Below are positions 1-9,271 of a DNA stretch of 64,000 nt, piece after piece (position 1 is the stretch's first letter; each line of letters starts with the position of its first letter). Below the pieces are notes generated by a model. The model worked only from the letters and a program-made list of their open reading frames with translations, was not told the DNA's origin and ran no database searches. The position numbers and the translations under genes are program-made. This DNA comes from Candidatus Peribacteria bacterium (lineage in GTDB: Bacteria; Patescibacteria; JAEDAM01; Absconditabacterales; Absconditicoccaceae): positions 1 through 64,000 of the forward strand of contig JAITGP010000052.1 of NCBI GenBank assembly GCA_031280545.1. Reading direction: 5' to 3'.

Positions 1-1
1 C

Positions 2-322
2 GAGAAATTTGGTAACGAGGAAGTGAACGAATGCCTTGAGCTGATTAAATCCTACAATTCAGGAGTGATTGACGGAATACTTTCTAAGCAACGCAAATTT
101 GCTTGGGTATTGATTAAAAAACTGAAACAACTTGAAGCGGTAGAGAGAGGCAAGTATACCCGACATAGTACACTTGAGCTTATCTTGAAGGTAATCTCGG
201 AGAATGAATACTACAGAACAAAAATAACGTCCCCAGAGAAGATACACAAGAGCTTGGCAACACTTATGCAGGTCTGCAAAACCGACATACAGAAGCATGC
301 TAAACCGAAAGGAGTCTTTTAA
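2..322 (+). CDS. Phage early protein, C-terminal part (cut by left edge)
   Basis: The frame is open to the left edge, so this is probably the C-terminal part of a longer protein; a GTG at 23 could be a start but has no clear ribosome site. The visible 107 residues are basic and helical, with a stretch around the KYTRHSTLEL segment resembling the end of phage replisome-organiser or replication-initiation proteins. That resemblance is impressionistic. It is the first of a run of closely packed small + genes, which fits an early or replication region. It ends in TAA at 320-322. Confidence 0.5.
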   Translation, partial: EKFGNEEVNECLELIKSYNSGVIDGILSKQRKFAWVLIKKLKQLEAVERGKYTRHSTLELILKVISENEYYRTKITSPEKIHKSLATLMQVCKTDIQKHAKPKGVF

Positions 323-337
323 TTCTTAGCTGATAAG

Positions 338-661
338 ATGAAAATCAAGGAATACAAACAGCTTTCTCATATTCACTTGAAGGATGGCAGAATTCTGATC
401 AGTGAAGCGACACCAGCGGAGATATTCGATTGAATACAATCCAATTCACATATCGTTATCGAGGGGGAAGTACACTCTAAGTTCTCAATCGTGAGTGTTG
501 TACCAATGGATATGGATGACAAGGAGAGTTTCATAATCTCCCAATCACCCGAAATAAGACAAAAGTTGCACAAAAAAATCAAGTTCAGAAAGGAGGAATT
601 ATGAGAAGATACAAGTATTGAGTACCTTCAAAATTATGTCAGAGAACTTTTACAACATTAA
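338..661 (+). CDS. Small phage protein, unknown function
   Basis: 107 resid codons from ATG 338 to TAA 659-661 with two in-frame UGA (Gly) codons, at about residue 32 (after IFD) and near residue 88. The N-terminal half looks like a small beta fold (HLKDGRILIS, HIVIEGEVHS); the C-terminal part is charged and helical. No family recognised. It lies 15 bp after the preceding gene and 12 bp before the next, in the early gene string. Standard-code calling misses it. Confidence 0.5.
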
Positions 662-673
662 CCCAACCACACT

Positions 674-826
674 ATGTGAACTACCAGATACGAAGATGAA
701 AAATGAACTCTCATTGATGTAGTAGCAGGAACTTCCAAAGATGAAGTGATCGTTCTTACTGATGAAGAGGTTGCTCAATACGAGCAAGATATTGAGTTAA
801 AAAGAGAAGAAAAATCAGACTTCTAA
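674..826 (+). CDS. Very small acidic phage protein
   Basis: 50 codons from ATG 674 to TAA 824-826; the second codon is UGA (Gly) and another UGA occurs near residue 11. The product is acidic (run KDEVIVLTDEEVAQYEQD) and ends in a basic-acidic tail. It starts 12 bp after the previous stop. No family recognised. It is too short for a firm call, but the frame is clean and the acidic composition is protein-like. Confidence 0.4.
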
Positions 827-856
827 CCACTATTTAATTTATAACCACTATCACAA

Positions 857-1444
857 ATGTCAAAAATAACCCACATTAGCACCAGTAGAACAGTACAAAC
901 CAAAAACGGAGAAAGAAAAGTATACGAAGTGATCGTAGACGGACATCAGATTACTCTCTTCCGTGCCGTGAATAAGATCGTCAATGTTTGAGACGAGATA
1001 AATATAGGAGAAGGAGAGTATAACGGACATAAAGTCCGAAAAGAAAAATCAGAGAAGGAAAATAATTCTGAGAGAATCGCCAAGCTTGAGGAATGACAGA
1101 AAGATATACGGGATCATATCAAAAAAATCAGCGAACAACTAAGAACGAGAGTAGCCGATAATAAGGAGGTCATAGACAAACTTGTATCATCTAGCTTAGA
1201 GGAAGTAAAAAAAATAGAAGAGAAATCTGAGGTTGTACCTTTGCAAGAATTGCAACCAGAACAACCACGAATGGAAGATATAGACTTGTTGAAGCACGAC
1301 GAAAAACTGAAGGAAATCAAAACGTATGAAGAATTAAAAGCACGAACGGTAGGATTGAAGATGAATACGGTAATGTTCTATAAGTTCTATACCCGTTGGC
1401 TATCCTTCCACAAGGATACAAGCGAAGACTGTTTACCTTTTTAA
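857..1444 (+). CDS. Phage early protein with coiled-coil middle
   Basis: 195 residues from ATG 857 to TAA 1442-1444, with UGA-Gly codons near residues 45 and 80. The N-terminus (about 1-60) looks like a small beta domain (RKVYEVIVDGHQITLF). Residues about 65-140 are a charged coiled coil rich in Lys and Glu. The C-terminus ends in an aromatic segment (FYKFYTRWLSFHKD). No enzyme motif seen. Position among early genes suggests a DNA-transaction or regulatory role, which is inference only. Confidence 0.55.
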
Positions 1445-1455
1445 CAAAGCGGAAT

Positions 1456-1686
1456 ATGACAGAAGAACAATTTTCCCAAATGCAAGCGGAGGTGGATGAA
1501 AAATGTACCCATCTCCGCAATATCGCCAGATGACAGGCGGACGGAAACTTCTCCCCAACTGTAGAAGTTCCCAAAAAATATGCTCGTAGAAAGCGGAATA
1601 GTAAGTTGAGAAGACGGGAAATCTATTTTACCAAAACTCCTCCTAAAGACCCCTACTATTCCGCCAACTACAAGAAGCCAGATTAA
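1456..1686 (+). CDS. Small basic phage protein
   Basis: 76 residues from ATG 1456 to TAA 1684-1686, with one UGA-Gly after the CTHLRNIAR segment. The C-terminal half is strongly basic (RRKRNSKLRRRE), which suggests nucleic-acid binding. It begins 11 bp after the preceding stop, so it is likely cotranscribed. No known family recognised. Confidence 0.45.
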
Positions 1687-1755
1687 GCAACCTCTGAACC
1701 TGTATTGAGTGAACATCTTACGAAGAAACCTTTTAAATTTTACTACTTACTACAA

Positions 1756-1914
1756 ATGACAAAAATCACTGACGAAGGATTACTCCCTGCAGAGTACGTG
1801 AAGGTCAAGGAGACAAGAGCACCCGACAAGGTAGCAATCAAGGAAGCAATCAAGTCTGGTACTGATGTACCTTGAGCAACAATAATAACAAAGCAAAATC
1901 TCCAAATAAAATAA
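1756..1914 (+). CDS. Gp157-like C-terminal domain protein
   Basis: 52 residues from ATG 1756 to TAA 1912-1914 with one UGA-Gly after SGTDVP. The pattern LPAEYVKVKETRAPDKVAIKEAIKSG... followed by VPGA and ending NLQIK matches my memory of the conserved C-terminal tail of the siphovirus Gp157 family, but the usual coiled-coil N-terminal part is absent. Gp157-type proteins sit near phage single-strand annealing genes. Function here is not established. Confidence 0.5.
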
Positions 1915-2063
1915 CACAACAATACTTTATTCTCCATAACCACCAAATAAAATATCGAAAGAAACATTAAAAAATCATAAAAACATTCACAAATATAAAC
2001 CAATGTTGCTTGATGATATTGAGGAATATTGGTCAGCTTTATTTATCTAATATATACAATACC

Positions 2064-2636
2064 ATGTCATTAACACTTAACCAAGCAGAAATTAAGTTCA
2101 TCAAGGAACTTAGAGAGAAGGTAATTAACTTCTTGCCAACTCCCGAGAGGGAACTTACCACACTAGAGAAGTACGTAGAGTACACAGAGGAGCACATCAT
2201 TATCCACGACCCCGTATGTGGGGACATCACGATGATGAACAAGAACCTATGGTCTGAAGTGGTAGGTATCTGAGAAGATTCATATTGATATTATTATACC
2301 CATGAAGAAGCTCTTAAAGCTGTACCAGAGGGCTATCACTTACCAGAATCCCGAGAGCGGGTGAGGGTGAGAGATGTGCTTGTTAGGTTAGGTATTCTTA
2401 AGGATGATTACGATTGAGAGACATTCTCAGAGGTACTTAAGTTACCCTTAGCCGGTGACCGTTATCGTGCGTCTGGTTTTCTGAGCCATCAGGGACCCTA
2501 CGCCTACTACTGGGCATCTACACCTAATGGAACTAATGCCTACAGCCTGTTCTTCAATTCGACCGATCTCTACCCGCAGTACGGCAGCAATCGTGCGGAC
2601 GGCTTCTCGGTCCGTTGTTTCCAGAACTCTAAGTAG
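2064..2636 (+). CDS. DGR-type variable protein with C-type-lectin/FISUMP-like C-terminus
   Basis: 190 residues from ATG 2064 (an in-frame upstream start at 2010 is possible) to TAG 2634-2636. Residues about 1-70 are a charged helical segment. From about residue 75 (YYYTHEEALKAVPEGYHLPE) the protein follows the FISUMP / formylglycine-enzyme-like fold, a variant of the C-type-lectin fold used by DGR target proteins. The end has the signature YYWAS..., then N-rich loops, then NRADGFSVRC. UGA-Gly codons occur at about residues 71, 76 and 123. The last 60 codons are clearly GC-richer than the rest, and many exposed positions have third-base C codons (GCC, AGC, TTC, CTC, TAC, GAC, GGC), as expected when AAC codons of a template repeat are mutated at adenines. 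A perfect hairpin overlaps the stop. No reverse transcriptase or template repeat was found in the window. Confidence 0.72.
2451..2621 (+). other. Candidate DGR variable region (VR)
   Basis: The last roughly 57 codons before the stop of the lectin-fold gene form a GC-rich block, unlike the AT-rich flanks. It encodes the putative ligand-binding face (YYWAS to SVRCF). The 3' end (about 2598-2621) lacks AAY-derived codons and would be the initiation-of-mutagenic-homing segment. The assignment rests on composition, codon pattern and the adjacent hairpin; without the template repeat it remains an inference. Confidence 0.5.
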
Positions 2637-2641
2637 TTCTG
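2622..2641 (+). other. Hairpin at the 3' end of the candidate VR
   Basis: A perfect 7-bp inverted repeat, CAGAACT (2622-2628) and AGTTCTG (2635-2641), with a 6-base loop, spans the stop codon of the variable protein. There is no T tract, so it is not a usual terminator. In the Bordetella phage DGR a hairpin in this position, just after the homing segment, is needed for efficient target recognition. Confidence 0.55.
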
Positions 2642-2678
2642 AAGCGACGCAATATGATTTATTAAAATACTGAATATA

Positions 2679-2855
2679 ATGACAGAGAATTCAAAGGTTA
2701 ACACACAAAAAAAATCAGATTACTCTATATGGATAATACTTATAGTATTGATTCTGATGTTATGAGCCTCTATATTGATGTTATTTTCTGTAATAAAAGA
2801 AAAGGATAAAACACAAAGCGATAATGAAAATAATTTTATATTATTATGTTATTAA
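2679..2855 (+). CDS. Single-span membrane protein
   Basis: 58 residues from ATG 2679 to TAA 2853-2855. A strongly hydrophobic segment at about residues 18-41 (IWIILIVLILML, UGA-Gly, ASILMLFSVI) is a clear transmembrane helix, followed by a charged tail. The stop overlaps the next start (TAATG), indicating translational coupling. Small membrane proteins beside a DGR target may serve lysis or superinfection exclusion, but no family is recognised. Confidence 0.5.
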
Positions 2856-3103
2856 TGACAGACACAGAGAAGAGAGCTATAGAGCTTCTACACAGTTGTT
2901 TAAATTTGCTTAATCTTCGATTAGAAGAATCAAGAGATTACAACAATCCTTCTATCAGGATACTTATAGTTATGACTAGAGAGTTCTTGGAGAATGTTAA
3001 TAAGCAAGAAGCAAAAAAACTTAAGTGTACACACCACTTCGACGACAATTACATAGAACAAGGTAAGCCAGTATGTGTATACTGCTGAATACCACAATAC
3101 TAA
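2855..3103 (+). CDS. Small protein with C-terminal Cys/His cluster
   Basis: 82 residues from ATG 2855 (coupled to the preceding stop) to TAA 3101-3103. The helical N-terminal part (EKRAIELLHSCLNLLNLRLEE) is followed by a Cys/His cluster at about residues 60-78 (CTHHFDDNY... CVYC plus UGA-Gly), which looks like a small zinc site. An alternative start at 2846 adds three residues. No family recognised. Confidence 0.5.
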
Positions 3104-3132
3104 TCAGAATTTTAATTCTTTTTTAACTAGTT

Positions 3133-3573
3133 ATGGACTACGAAACCAAACTCCGTGGGATAGACGGACTGTATGATATGTCACTTACTCCGTGATGTAG
3201 GATATACATTGATGAATACGACAAGCAATGTATCCTTGTTAGAGACCTTGGAGACGCTTTTGAATATGACTGATTTATGAAGAGAGTCGTATGAATAGAC
3301 TGAAGCGTAGAGACGACCTGAATTCAAGATTTTGAAAATCTCTGACATCCCCTCACTATAGGGAGAGTTATGCAGTGGGGAGTATATATTAGATATGATA
3401 GGTATGTACAAGTATGCTGAGAACCCATATTACCCATACCTTTACCTATGAATATTATTACAGATTTGGCAAAGAAGCGATGACTAGACTTATCCCTTAC
3501 CTTCGACAAGCTACCAGAGCAGAATCAGAAGGATGTGTATGAATTTATATCTCAATTAAGTAAAAATGACTAA
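3133..3573 (+). CDS. Phage protein rich in UGA-glycine, unknown
   Basis: 146 residues from ATG 3133 to TAA 3571-3573 with eight in-frame UGA codons and no TAA or TAG. The N-terminus (DYETKLRGIDGLYDMSLTP) and the beta-rich middle suggest a compact domain; the C-terminus is helical (LTFDKLPEQNQKDVYEFISQ). The very high UGA use makes it invisible to standard-code gene finders. The stop overlaps the start of the next gene by 8 bp. No family recognised. Confidence 0.5.
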
Positions 3574-3709
3574 AAAAGAATACGCAATATTTCTTCTGAT
3601 AGAGATTAGCGAACAATTGAATTGACTGCTAGCTCCAACCAAAGCCAAGCAGGAAGAATTACATGCAACTGCTTTAAAAATTAAAAAATTTTTAAATCCT
3701 GAAAAGTAA
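3566..3709 (+). CDS. Small helical phage protein
   Basis: 47 residues from ATG 3566 (overlapping the preceding stop) to TAA 3707-3709, with one UGA-Gly after SEQLN. The product is a helical hairpin of the sort often seen as small phage accessory proteins (EEISEQLN..., KAKQEELHATALKIKKFL). Function unknown. Confidence 0.45.
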
Positions 3710-4082
3710 TTAATCATTGGAATCCCACCTAATAACGGAGGAATAAGTGGGATCTGTGTTTGGTTTTAGCCACAGAAAGGATGTTCCAACTCCATTAGTT
3801 CCACCACTACTCTCTGCTTGTTAGTAAGCATTAAGTGGTGGACTTATGATTTGCTATTGGCACTCAGACTTAATGTCAAGCGGTTTGTTCGATTCAGTTG
3901 GTGTTTTCAACAACGATAGGGACTTCTATCTAAGAGTTTCATAAGGTAGAAGATTGTGAATTAACTCCAGATGAGGTGCTCTGAGCAATTGGAGCAGTAG
4001 CTACTGTTATCCCGCTCGTGGGTTTTCTCAATACTCCTAGTTCTTGATAATTTGACTCTTTATTTATTTGACTATTTTGTAT
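3710..4082. other. 373-bp stretch without a convincing gene: hairpins and coding remnants
   Basis: No intact gene. Visible structure: inverted repeats ATCCCAC...GTGGGAT near 3722-3753 and CCACCACT...AGTGGTGG near 3803-3843. One + frame (about 3836-3929) reads YWHSDLMSSG... NNDRDFYLRVS and ends in TAA; it vaguely resembles the end of a second lectin-fold protein but is preceded in frame by TAG TAA. A short hydrophobic frame ending at 4050 (LGAIGAVATVIPLVGFL with UGA-Gly) resembles one membrane span without a good start. The stretch may be a decayed gene or a structured RNA. Confidence 0.4.
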
Positions 4083-4250
4083 ATGATAACTATAGTATTC
4101 AATCGAGAGCTTGTTATTATTATTGTCTCAATTTGCGTCCTAATATTCTGTCACTACCAAAATATTGGCTACAAAAAAATTCCTAAGGATGAGGAACCTG
4201 AGCAAAAAAGTAGTGTTATTGGTTTTGATATGTATGTACCAGAAGAATAA
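4083..4250 (+). CDS. Small membrane-anchored protein
   Basis: 55 residues from ATG 4083 to TAA 4248-4250; no UGA needed. One transmembrane helix at about residues 9-26 (LVIIIVSICVLIFC), then a polar tail ending VIGFDMYVPEE. An earlier TTG at 4068 is possible but unlikely. No family recognised. Confidence 0.45.
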   Translation: MITIVFNRELVIIIVSICVLIFCHYQNIGYKKIPKDEEPEQKSSVIGFDMYVPEE

Positions 4251-4274
4251 TTTTTATATTCTCTTAATATAATA

Positions 4275-4538
4275 ATGGAACTCCGAAAAATACTCATCCA
4301 GTGCGGACTTGTCAGCACTTACGCACAAGCGAAAAAAGCTATAGAAAGCTGAATTATAACAATTATAAGTAGATATGAAAAAAAACATATATATAAACCA
4401 GCATTTATTCCAATGAGTGTATTACCAATTGATATTCAGTTTGGTTCTGACCATGTCGTAGAGTATACTGCGGAAGACTTCCAAGGACTTTACACATCTA
4501 AAATGTGTGAATACAAAAAAAACTCTCACAATTTATAG
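4275..4538 (+). CDS. Small protein with S4-like N-terminus
   Basis: 87 residues from ATG 4275 to TAG 4536-4538 with one UGA-Gly at about residue 28. The first 35 residues (LRKILIQCGLVSTYAQAKKAIES, Gly) follow the pattern of an S4 RNA-binding motif: basic start, helix, then AKKAIE-G turn. The rest (beta strands, HVVEYTAEDFQG) is unassigned. It is the last + gene before convergent - genes and is followed by a hairpin. Confidence 0.45.
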
Positions 4539-4544
4539 TGAGAG
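4523..4544. terminator. Hairpin between convergent phage operons
   Basis: Inverted repeat CTCTCAC (4523-4529) and GTGAGAG (4538-4544) overlaps the end of the last + gene and faces the - lysis operon ending at 4576. The flanking tracts are A-rich rather than strongly T-rich, so termination is plausible in the - direction but not certain. Confidence 0.4.
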
Positions 4545-4575
4545 AAAATAACTTTCTATATAAGTATTTTTTTAT

Positions 4576-5160
4576 TTACAAGGTAGAGAGATAACTCTCT
4601 GCTGATACCTTAACTGACTTCAGTAGTTCTACAGCTTTTGCGAAATCCGCATTAGTTGTAGGTACTCCATCAGCTAAGTCGAGCATATCTTCAAGTCACT
4701 TAATGACCTTACTAGCTCTTACAATTTCATCTTTATTCATTGTAGTTATGGGTGTGATATAAAAGTCATAATGTGAGGATTGATAGACTTGGAGTCTTAT
4801 CTCATCCCCTGGTGCTCTAGTACCAGATTGTCCTCAATTCTGATTGAGGATCTGTACTTTACCTACTCATCAATTAGCCCAGTAGATACCTATGTGTCCA
4901 TACGGTGCAGCCATAGTAGTAGAGACAATAATATCTCCTTTTTTGATTCAAGACAATCACTTAACCGACTTGAAGAGCTTAGGATACTTCTTAGGTAATT
5001 CTACAGGTCGGTCTTTTGCATTCCGCCTTACCTGTTGTCGATCTATTCAGAAGACCTTCATCATATAGAGATAGATAAGAGATACACATTGAGGTCACTT
5101 ACCGTTTGCTACCTCGAAGAATTTCCCATTGTATTCAGAATACAGTTCATCTAGTGTCAT
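4576..5160 (-). CDS. CHAP-domain endolysin
   Basis: 194 residues from ATG at 5160 to TAA at 4576-4578. Residues about 10-125 form a CHAP (cysteine-histidine amidohydrolase/peptidase) domain: catalytic Cys25 in GKGPQCVSL and catalytic His89 in PYGHIGIYW, then VQILNQNGGQS. The C-terminal 55 residues are helical and may bind the cell wall. Several UGA-Gly codons lie inside the domain, including a double UGA after YWAN, so standard-code calling splits it. It cleaves peptidoglycan at the end of infection. Its start overlaps the preceding membrane-protein stop (TAATG), forming a lysis cassette. Confidence 0.82.
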
Positions 5161-5477
5161 TAGATAGGAGGATTAGCGGATAAATCTTCAGTGGATACTT
5201 CTTCCACTTCTGCTATACTCTGTTGCTCTGGTAGTTTTTTTCTAATATCTGATGTATTATTATTAGTTTCAATAAAATGTTTATTACTGAAATAATCTTT
5301 AACTATGTTTGTAGTTTGATTACCGGCAAGCATTATACTCATAGAAAATATTGCAATAATTTCTGCCTCAATTTTAACTCAGTTTGATATTAAAATAATA
5401 AGTCATATTATAGATATAATACTTATGAGACAAGTTGATACAACACCTATAATCATTGTCAGTTTTCTACTTCTCAT
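5160..5477 (-). CDS. Small membrane protein of the lysis cassette
   Basis: 105 residues from ATG at 5477 to TAA 5160-5162. Two hydrophobic segments at about residues 7-30 (MIIGVVSTCLISIISIIG) and 33-50 (LIILISN... IIAIFSMSIML) carry UGA-Gly codons. The remaining half is polar and acidic (EVEEVSTEDLSANPPI). The position directly upstream of the endolysin, with a TAATG junction, suggests a holin or antiholin. The family is not recognised. Confidence 0.6.
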
Positions 5478-5484
5478 ACTTTTT

Positions 5485-5694
5485 TTAAAATAAATGTAAA
5501 ATTTTACTCCCTAGATATGCAAAGACTGTACCAATCACCGTCCACACGATAGCCCACAGCCTATTCACTGATGATTTACTTGCATACTTCTCATCCAAAT
5601 TTTCCGAAAATGCGTCAAATTTTTGCTCTAGTCTTTCTAAAGTTTTTTCTATAATATTGAGTCTGTATTCGGTTAAAGGTTGCTGTTCTTTCAT
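5485..5694 (-). CDS. XhlA-like holin/hemolysin accessory protein
   Basis: 69 residues with no UGA. A coiled coil (EYRLNIIEKTLERLEQKFDAF) is followed by one C-terminal membrane span (LWAIVWTVIGTVFAYLG). This is the layout of the XhlA / haemolysin family, which helps phage lysis by membrane anchoring. It lies 7 bp from the downstream membrane protein and 4 bp from the upstream one, in the same - operon as the endolysin. Confidence 0.65.
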   Translation of the reverse strand: MKEQQPLTEYRLNIIEKTLERLEQKFDAFSENLDEKYASKSSVNRLWAIVWTVIGTVFAYLGSKILHLF

Positions 5695-5698
5695 TTTA

Positions 5699-6061
5699 TT
5701 ACAACGTACGAAATAAAACCTCTTTATCTCCCTTACACGTTATCACCGTACCTGATGACTGACATATTAGATACAGTTCTACTTCACTTTCATTGCTAGG
5801 GGAAGTCGATACAATCTCCGTCTCGTATCCTGAGTCTTGCTTGTATCCATCTCCAAGTAGATAGTGCCCTGTGAAGAATACTACCAATGCAAGTAGGGAG
5901 ACCAACAACAAGTAGAGAATGACGCTCAGCGTATACTTTCTTCTCTCTTCTCTCTTCTTCTTAAGGAAGTTCTCGCAGTCGTGCCATTCCTTCTCTCTTC
6001 CTCGCTTGAGGAATCGTCACTTGGGGATAAGCTTTCGCTTGTAGGTGTTGGGTTTAGTCAT
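5699..6061 (-). CDS. Membrane protein of the lysis module
   Basis: 120 residues from ATG at 6061 (a second ATG lies just upstream at 6064) with one UGA-Gly near residue 16. A basic cytoplasmic segment (KKKREERRKYTLSV) precedes one transmembrane helix at about residues 52-68 (ILYLLLVSLLALVVFF). The outer domain has a Cys pair (LICQSSGTVITCKGD) that could form a disulfide. This topology resembles spanin-like or Rz-like proteins, but the assignment is only by layout and position. Confidence 0.55.
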
Positions 6062-6071
6062 CATTATATTA

Positions 6072-7199
6072 TTAAATTAAAGTACTTAAGCTTTTTATTG
6101 GCTTATCAATTCAATGGGGATTTATTGATATAATCTCATCAGTATCTACGTCATAGATACATCAATTTACATTATTATTATCCGAATAAAAATATATCTT
6201 GCTTGTTCAAGAGAATCGCAAGTTATATAAATAAGTACTAGATGAAATATTATATTCTAATTTTTTAAATTTTTGATCTCATTTTTTTATCATAAATAGA
6301 TTATTATCCGATCATCCCAAGAATACAGGAACACCATATTTATTTTTTATGCAAATTCATGATCCCTGGGTATTTAAAGTGACATCATCAATTTTTTCTA
6401 AATATCAATTATTATTTATAGTACAACATAATAAACCAGTTCAAGAGCGTGTGTATCATAACACTATTCGCCCATCATCATTTGTAATAGATTGTATTTC
6501 TGAAATATAGCATTTACTGTAGATATTAGATATGGAAATAGAATTACCAGTAGGAGGGAAAGAATCTCCTCCTACTATTCATGAAATATTCGTTGTTCTG
6601 TCATAGCTGTAGGTGATATATTTTCATCCCCGAATAGGGAAAAATCATCACCTCAAAACAACACCTTGAGGGCAATTCATAATTTGTGAATTATTAGATT
6701 CATAATACCAGATTTTTAAATATGATGAATTCCCTCATCCATACACTACATATTTTGAATTATAGTCACATATAATACTATCCATACAATAATCTCATCA
6801 GTAGGTTTCATTGAATATAATGGTACCAGTAGTAACGTCTATGACGTTTAATTTATTTGTAGAAATGTTACTATTAGTTCTGAACAATACAGCTATATGA
6901 TTATCTGGCAGTTCCTTAATGTATACAGTACTATAATTATATGGCGTTCCTGATATTGTTGCCACTTCTTGCAATGTCCAAGGATACGCTGTTATTTTGC
7001 TTATCTTATTGTTTATACACACATATTTAGTTCAATCTAGACAATTTAATACTCATTGTATATATGTATTAGTAAGTTTGGTAATAGTACCATCAATTTT
7101 AACCAGCATCACTCAATTATTTCCTCCTATCACAAGCCCCTCTCAGTAGTTATACGGAGAGGATTTTTTGTGTGTAAGAAGTAAGGATCTATTCAGCAT
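6072..7199 (-). CDS. Beta-rich phage structural protein, propeller-like
   Basis: 375 residues from ATG at 7199 to TAA 6072-6074; every triplet was checked and the frame contains many UGA but no TAA or TAG. The sequence is repetitive beta (NKYGVPVFLG, NNLFMIKKG, TSKIYFYSDNNVN, GCIYDVDTDEIISINPHG) and repeats motifs such as YxxDxxT/N and NGxxLEKI, as in a beta propeller. It lies between the tail fibre gene and the lysis module and is likely a receptor-binding or tail accessory protein. No family identified. Confidence 0.6.
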
Positions 7200-7216
7200 T
7201 AGATTTATTTTATAAA

Positions 7217-9037
7217 TTAAACATATCTTTCGACACTCGTCAGTACTACCGTACTAGAGAGTGCGTAGATTACTAGGAGACTCGTGGTACTAGCAGTAGT
7301 ATTATGAGTGTATCCATAAACTTTCTGTCGAGTCACTCAGCTGATAGATACATTTCTTCCTCCTGTTCCATCCTGTACGAGCTGGATAGTATATACCCTT
7401 CACGGAGTAATATTATTAAAGCTGAGTGTGGTGTTATCGCTGATATTGAGGATGTAGTTTAGGCTCTGTGACATATCTATTGAGAGAGAGGTTGCGAAGG
7501 TAAGCATAACAGGTGCTTCGATAATTTTTGTCTGCATATTCTGCAGGATATACTTAAGATTGGCATATATCCCTGTAAGCCAGTTAGTAAGTGTTTTAGC
7601 TGCTATAGAGACAAGAGTATAGCTTGCTGCTACATCGGTAATAGCTCTAGTACCTATCTTATCATCAGTCACCGCATTATTTACTATTTTTTCAGTAGTG
7701 ACCGCATTTGTTCCTAATTCACTTGCTACAATAGGATTAGTAGTAAAGCTACGCTCTGAGTTATTGGGAGCTAGTGGTACTCGGTTATATACTCCATCTC
7801 CATTATAGTCCATCATTCACCACTTCCGTGAAGTATTACTATGGGTCTCATCGTAGAGTACGATTGCTATGTCGTTAGGCTGTGGTGATACAATATCTGC
7901 TAAGGTGCTTGCTGGCTCTTGTATCATAGTGATTCATAGAATAGCACCTGTCCCGTGTCCAGATGTCACTGATATATTGCCTCCAATATTAGTAGAATAA
8001 TCCCCCTCTTTGCTTACCGTGATAGCGGTAATTGTACCACTACCATTCACCGTTGATACGATGACGATGGCATTATTATCTGAAGCAACGTCAGAAGGTA
8101 TAATGAGAGCGTCTCCTACTTGGTAATTGATACCTCCATTGTTAATAGTTGGTGTTCAGCTCACTCATCGGGTCTGTATTCAGCTGTTATTGATAGCCTT
8201 CCACACTACCCCTCTATCGTGATTACTTTGCTGTGCTGTAGTTATCTGCTCTTGTAAGTATTTCCCCATCTCTGCACTGAGAGGAACAGTAGTACCACCT
8301 GTAGTAGTATCATTAATGATGTCGGAAGTATTTACTTTTAGGTCTAGTGCGGATTGAGCTGTAGTAGATATGGGAAGTGTACTAGGAGTGTATCCTGCTA
8401 GTTGCTCAGAGTTATCTACTATTCCATTATTGTTGGTATCGTAGGTAGCTTTATTCATATCTCCTGATCCTGTACCATCATTTCCTTTTAATGCGGAAAG
8501 TGACCAATTCACTTGGTCATTGGAGGGAGTCACTCAGAGAAGATTATTCACTAGTGCTACATAGGATGATCCACTATTATACACTACGTCACCAATATTA
8601 TAGGTGGTAGTTGAGGAGTATTGTCATCTAGGAGTGGTATTAGTCCCAGGTGCTCAAGGTGTACCTGGTGTACCTTTAAGACTATTAAGGAAGTCTTGCT
8701 CTGACCCAGTGTTTCATTGGTTTAGCCAGATTTGATATGCAGATAGTCATTGGTCACCCTGTTGTCATGAGTCTCCTTGTTCTCACGGAGTTCATTGTAA
8801 GCTATTCAGATAGTCTTGCTCTGACCCAGTATTACCTTGAGATATCCATACTTGGTAAGCTGATAGTCCAGTATCTCACGTATCTCCTTTGAACAAGGTT
8901 AATCCTGCCCTTACTGGTAGTCCATCAGGTCAGGAAGCCGGGACGTAGTATTGAGTAAGGTCTACGGAGGGAGGAATTTCCGTAAAATCATAAGGAAACT
9001 GTTTGGTCTTGGTGGTTGGTACTGGTTCGGTTGCCAT
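7217..9037 (-). CDS. Tail fibre-like protein with collagen-like segment
   Basis: 606 residues from ATG at 9037 to TAA 7217-7219, with many UGA and no TAA or TAG on full-frame check. At about residues 45-130 there are tandem copies of a phage tail motif (SAYQIWLNQGNTGSEQDFL) alternating with Gly-X-X runs whose glycines are often UGA (GTPGEQGDSGQQGD). Residues about 165-290 carry the domain DMNKATYDTNNNGIVD..., a calcium-loop-like pattern followed by PLSAEMGKYLQEQ, common in tail fibres. The C-terminus is beta-rich (VYTIQLVQDGTGGRNVSIS). It probably recognises the surface of the CPR cell. Confidence 0.72.
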
Positions 9038-9052
9038 ATTTTTTTAAATAAG

Positions 9053-9256
9053 TTATAAATCTGGTCTTGGTATCCATTCAGTATTTGCTTCTATCGTATA
9101 TGCTTCTCATTTTGTGCCTATAGGTATGGGGTCAGGTTCTGTTCATTGGTTATCTACTGTTATTAGATACTCTACACCATCGTAAAATATTCATGACCGG
9201 ATGTAGTCATATCTTTTCTTTCCTATTTTATCTCTTGCGGTTCGTTGAGTCTTCAT
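9053..9256 (-). CDS. Small phage protein near tail fibre
   Basis: 67 residues from ATG at 9256 to TAA 9053-9055, with three UGA-Gly codons (after YIRS, VDNQ and IGTK). The basic N-terminus (KTQRTARDKIGKKRYDYI) precedes a beta-rich segment (GIFYDGVEYLITVDN). It lies 15 bp upstream of the tail fibre gene in the same operon. Function unknown. Confidence 0.45.
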
Positions 9257-9271
9257 TATTCTGTCACTTTA

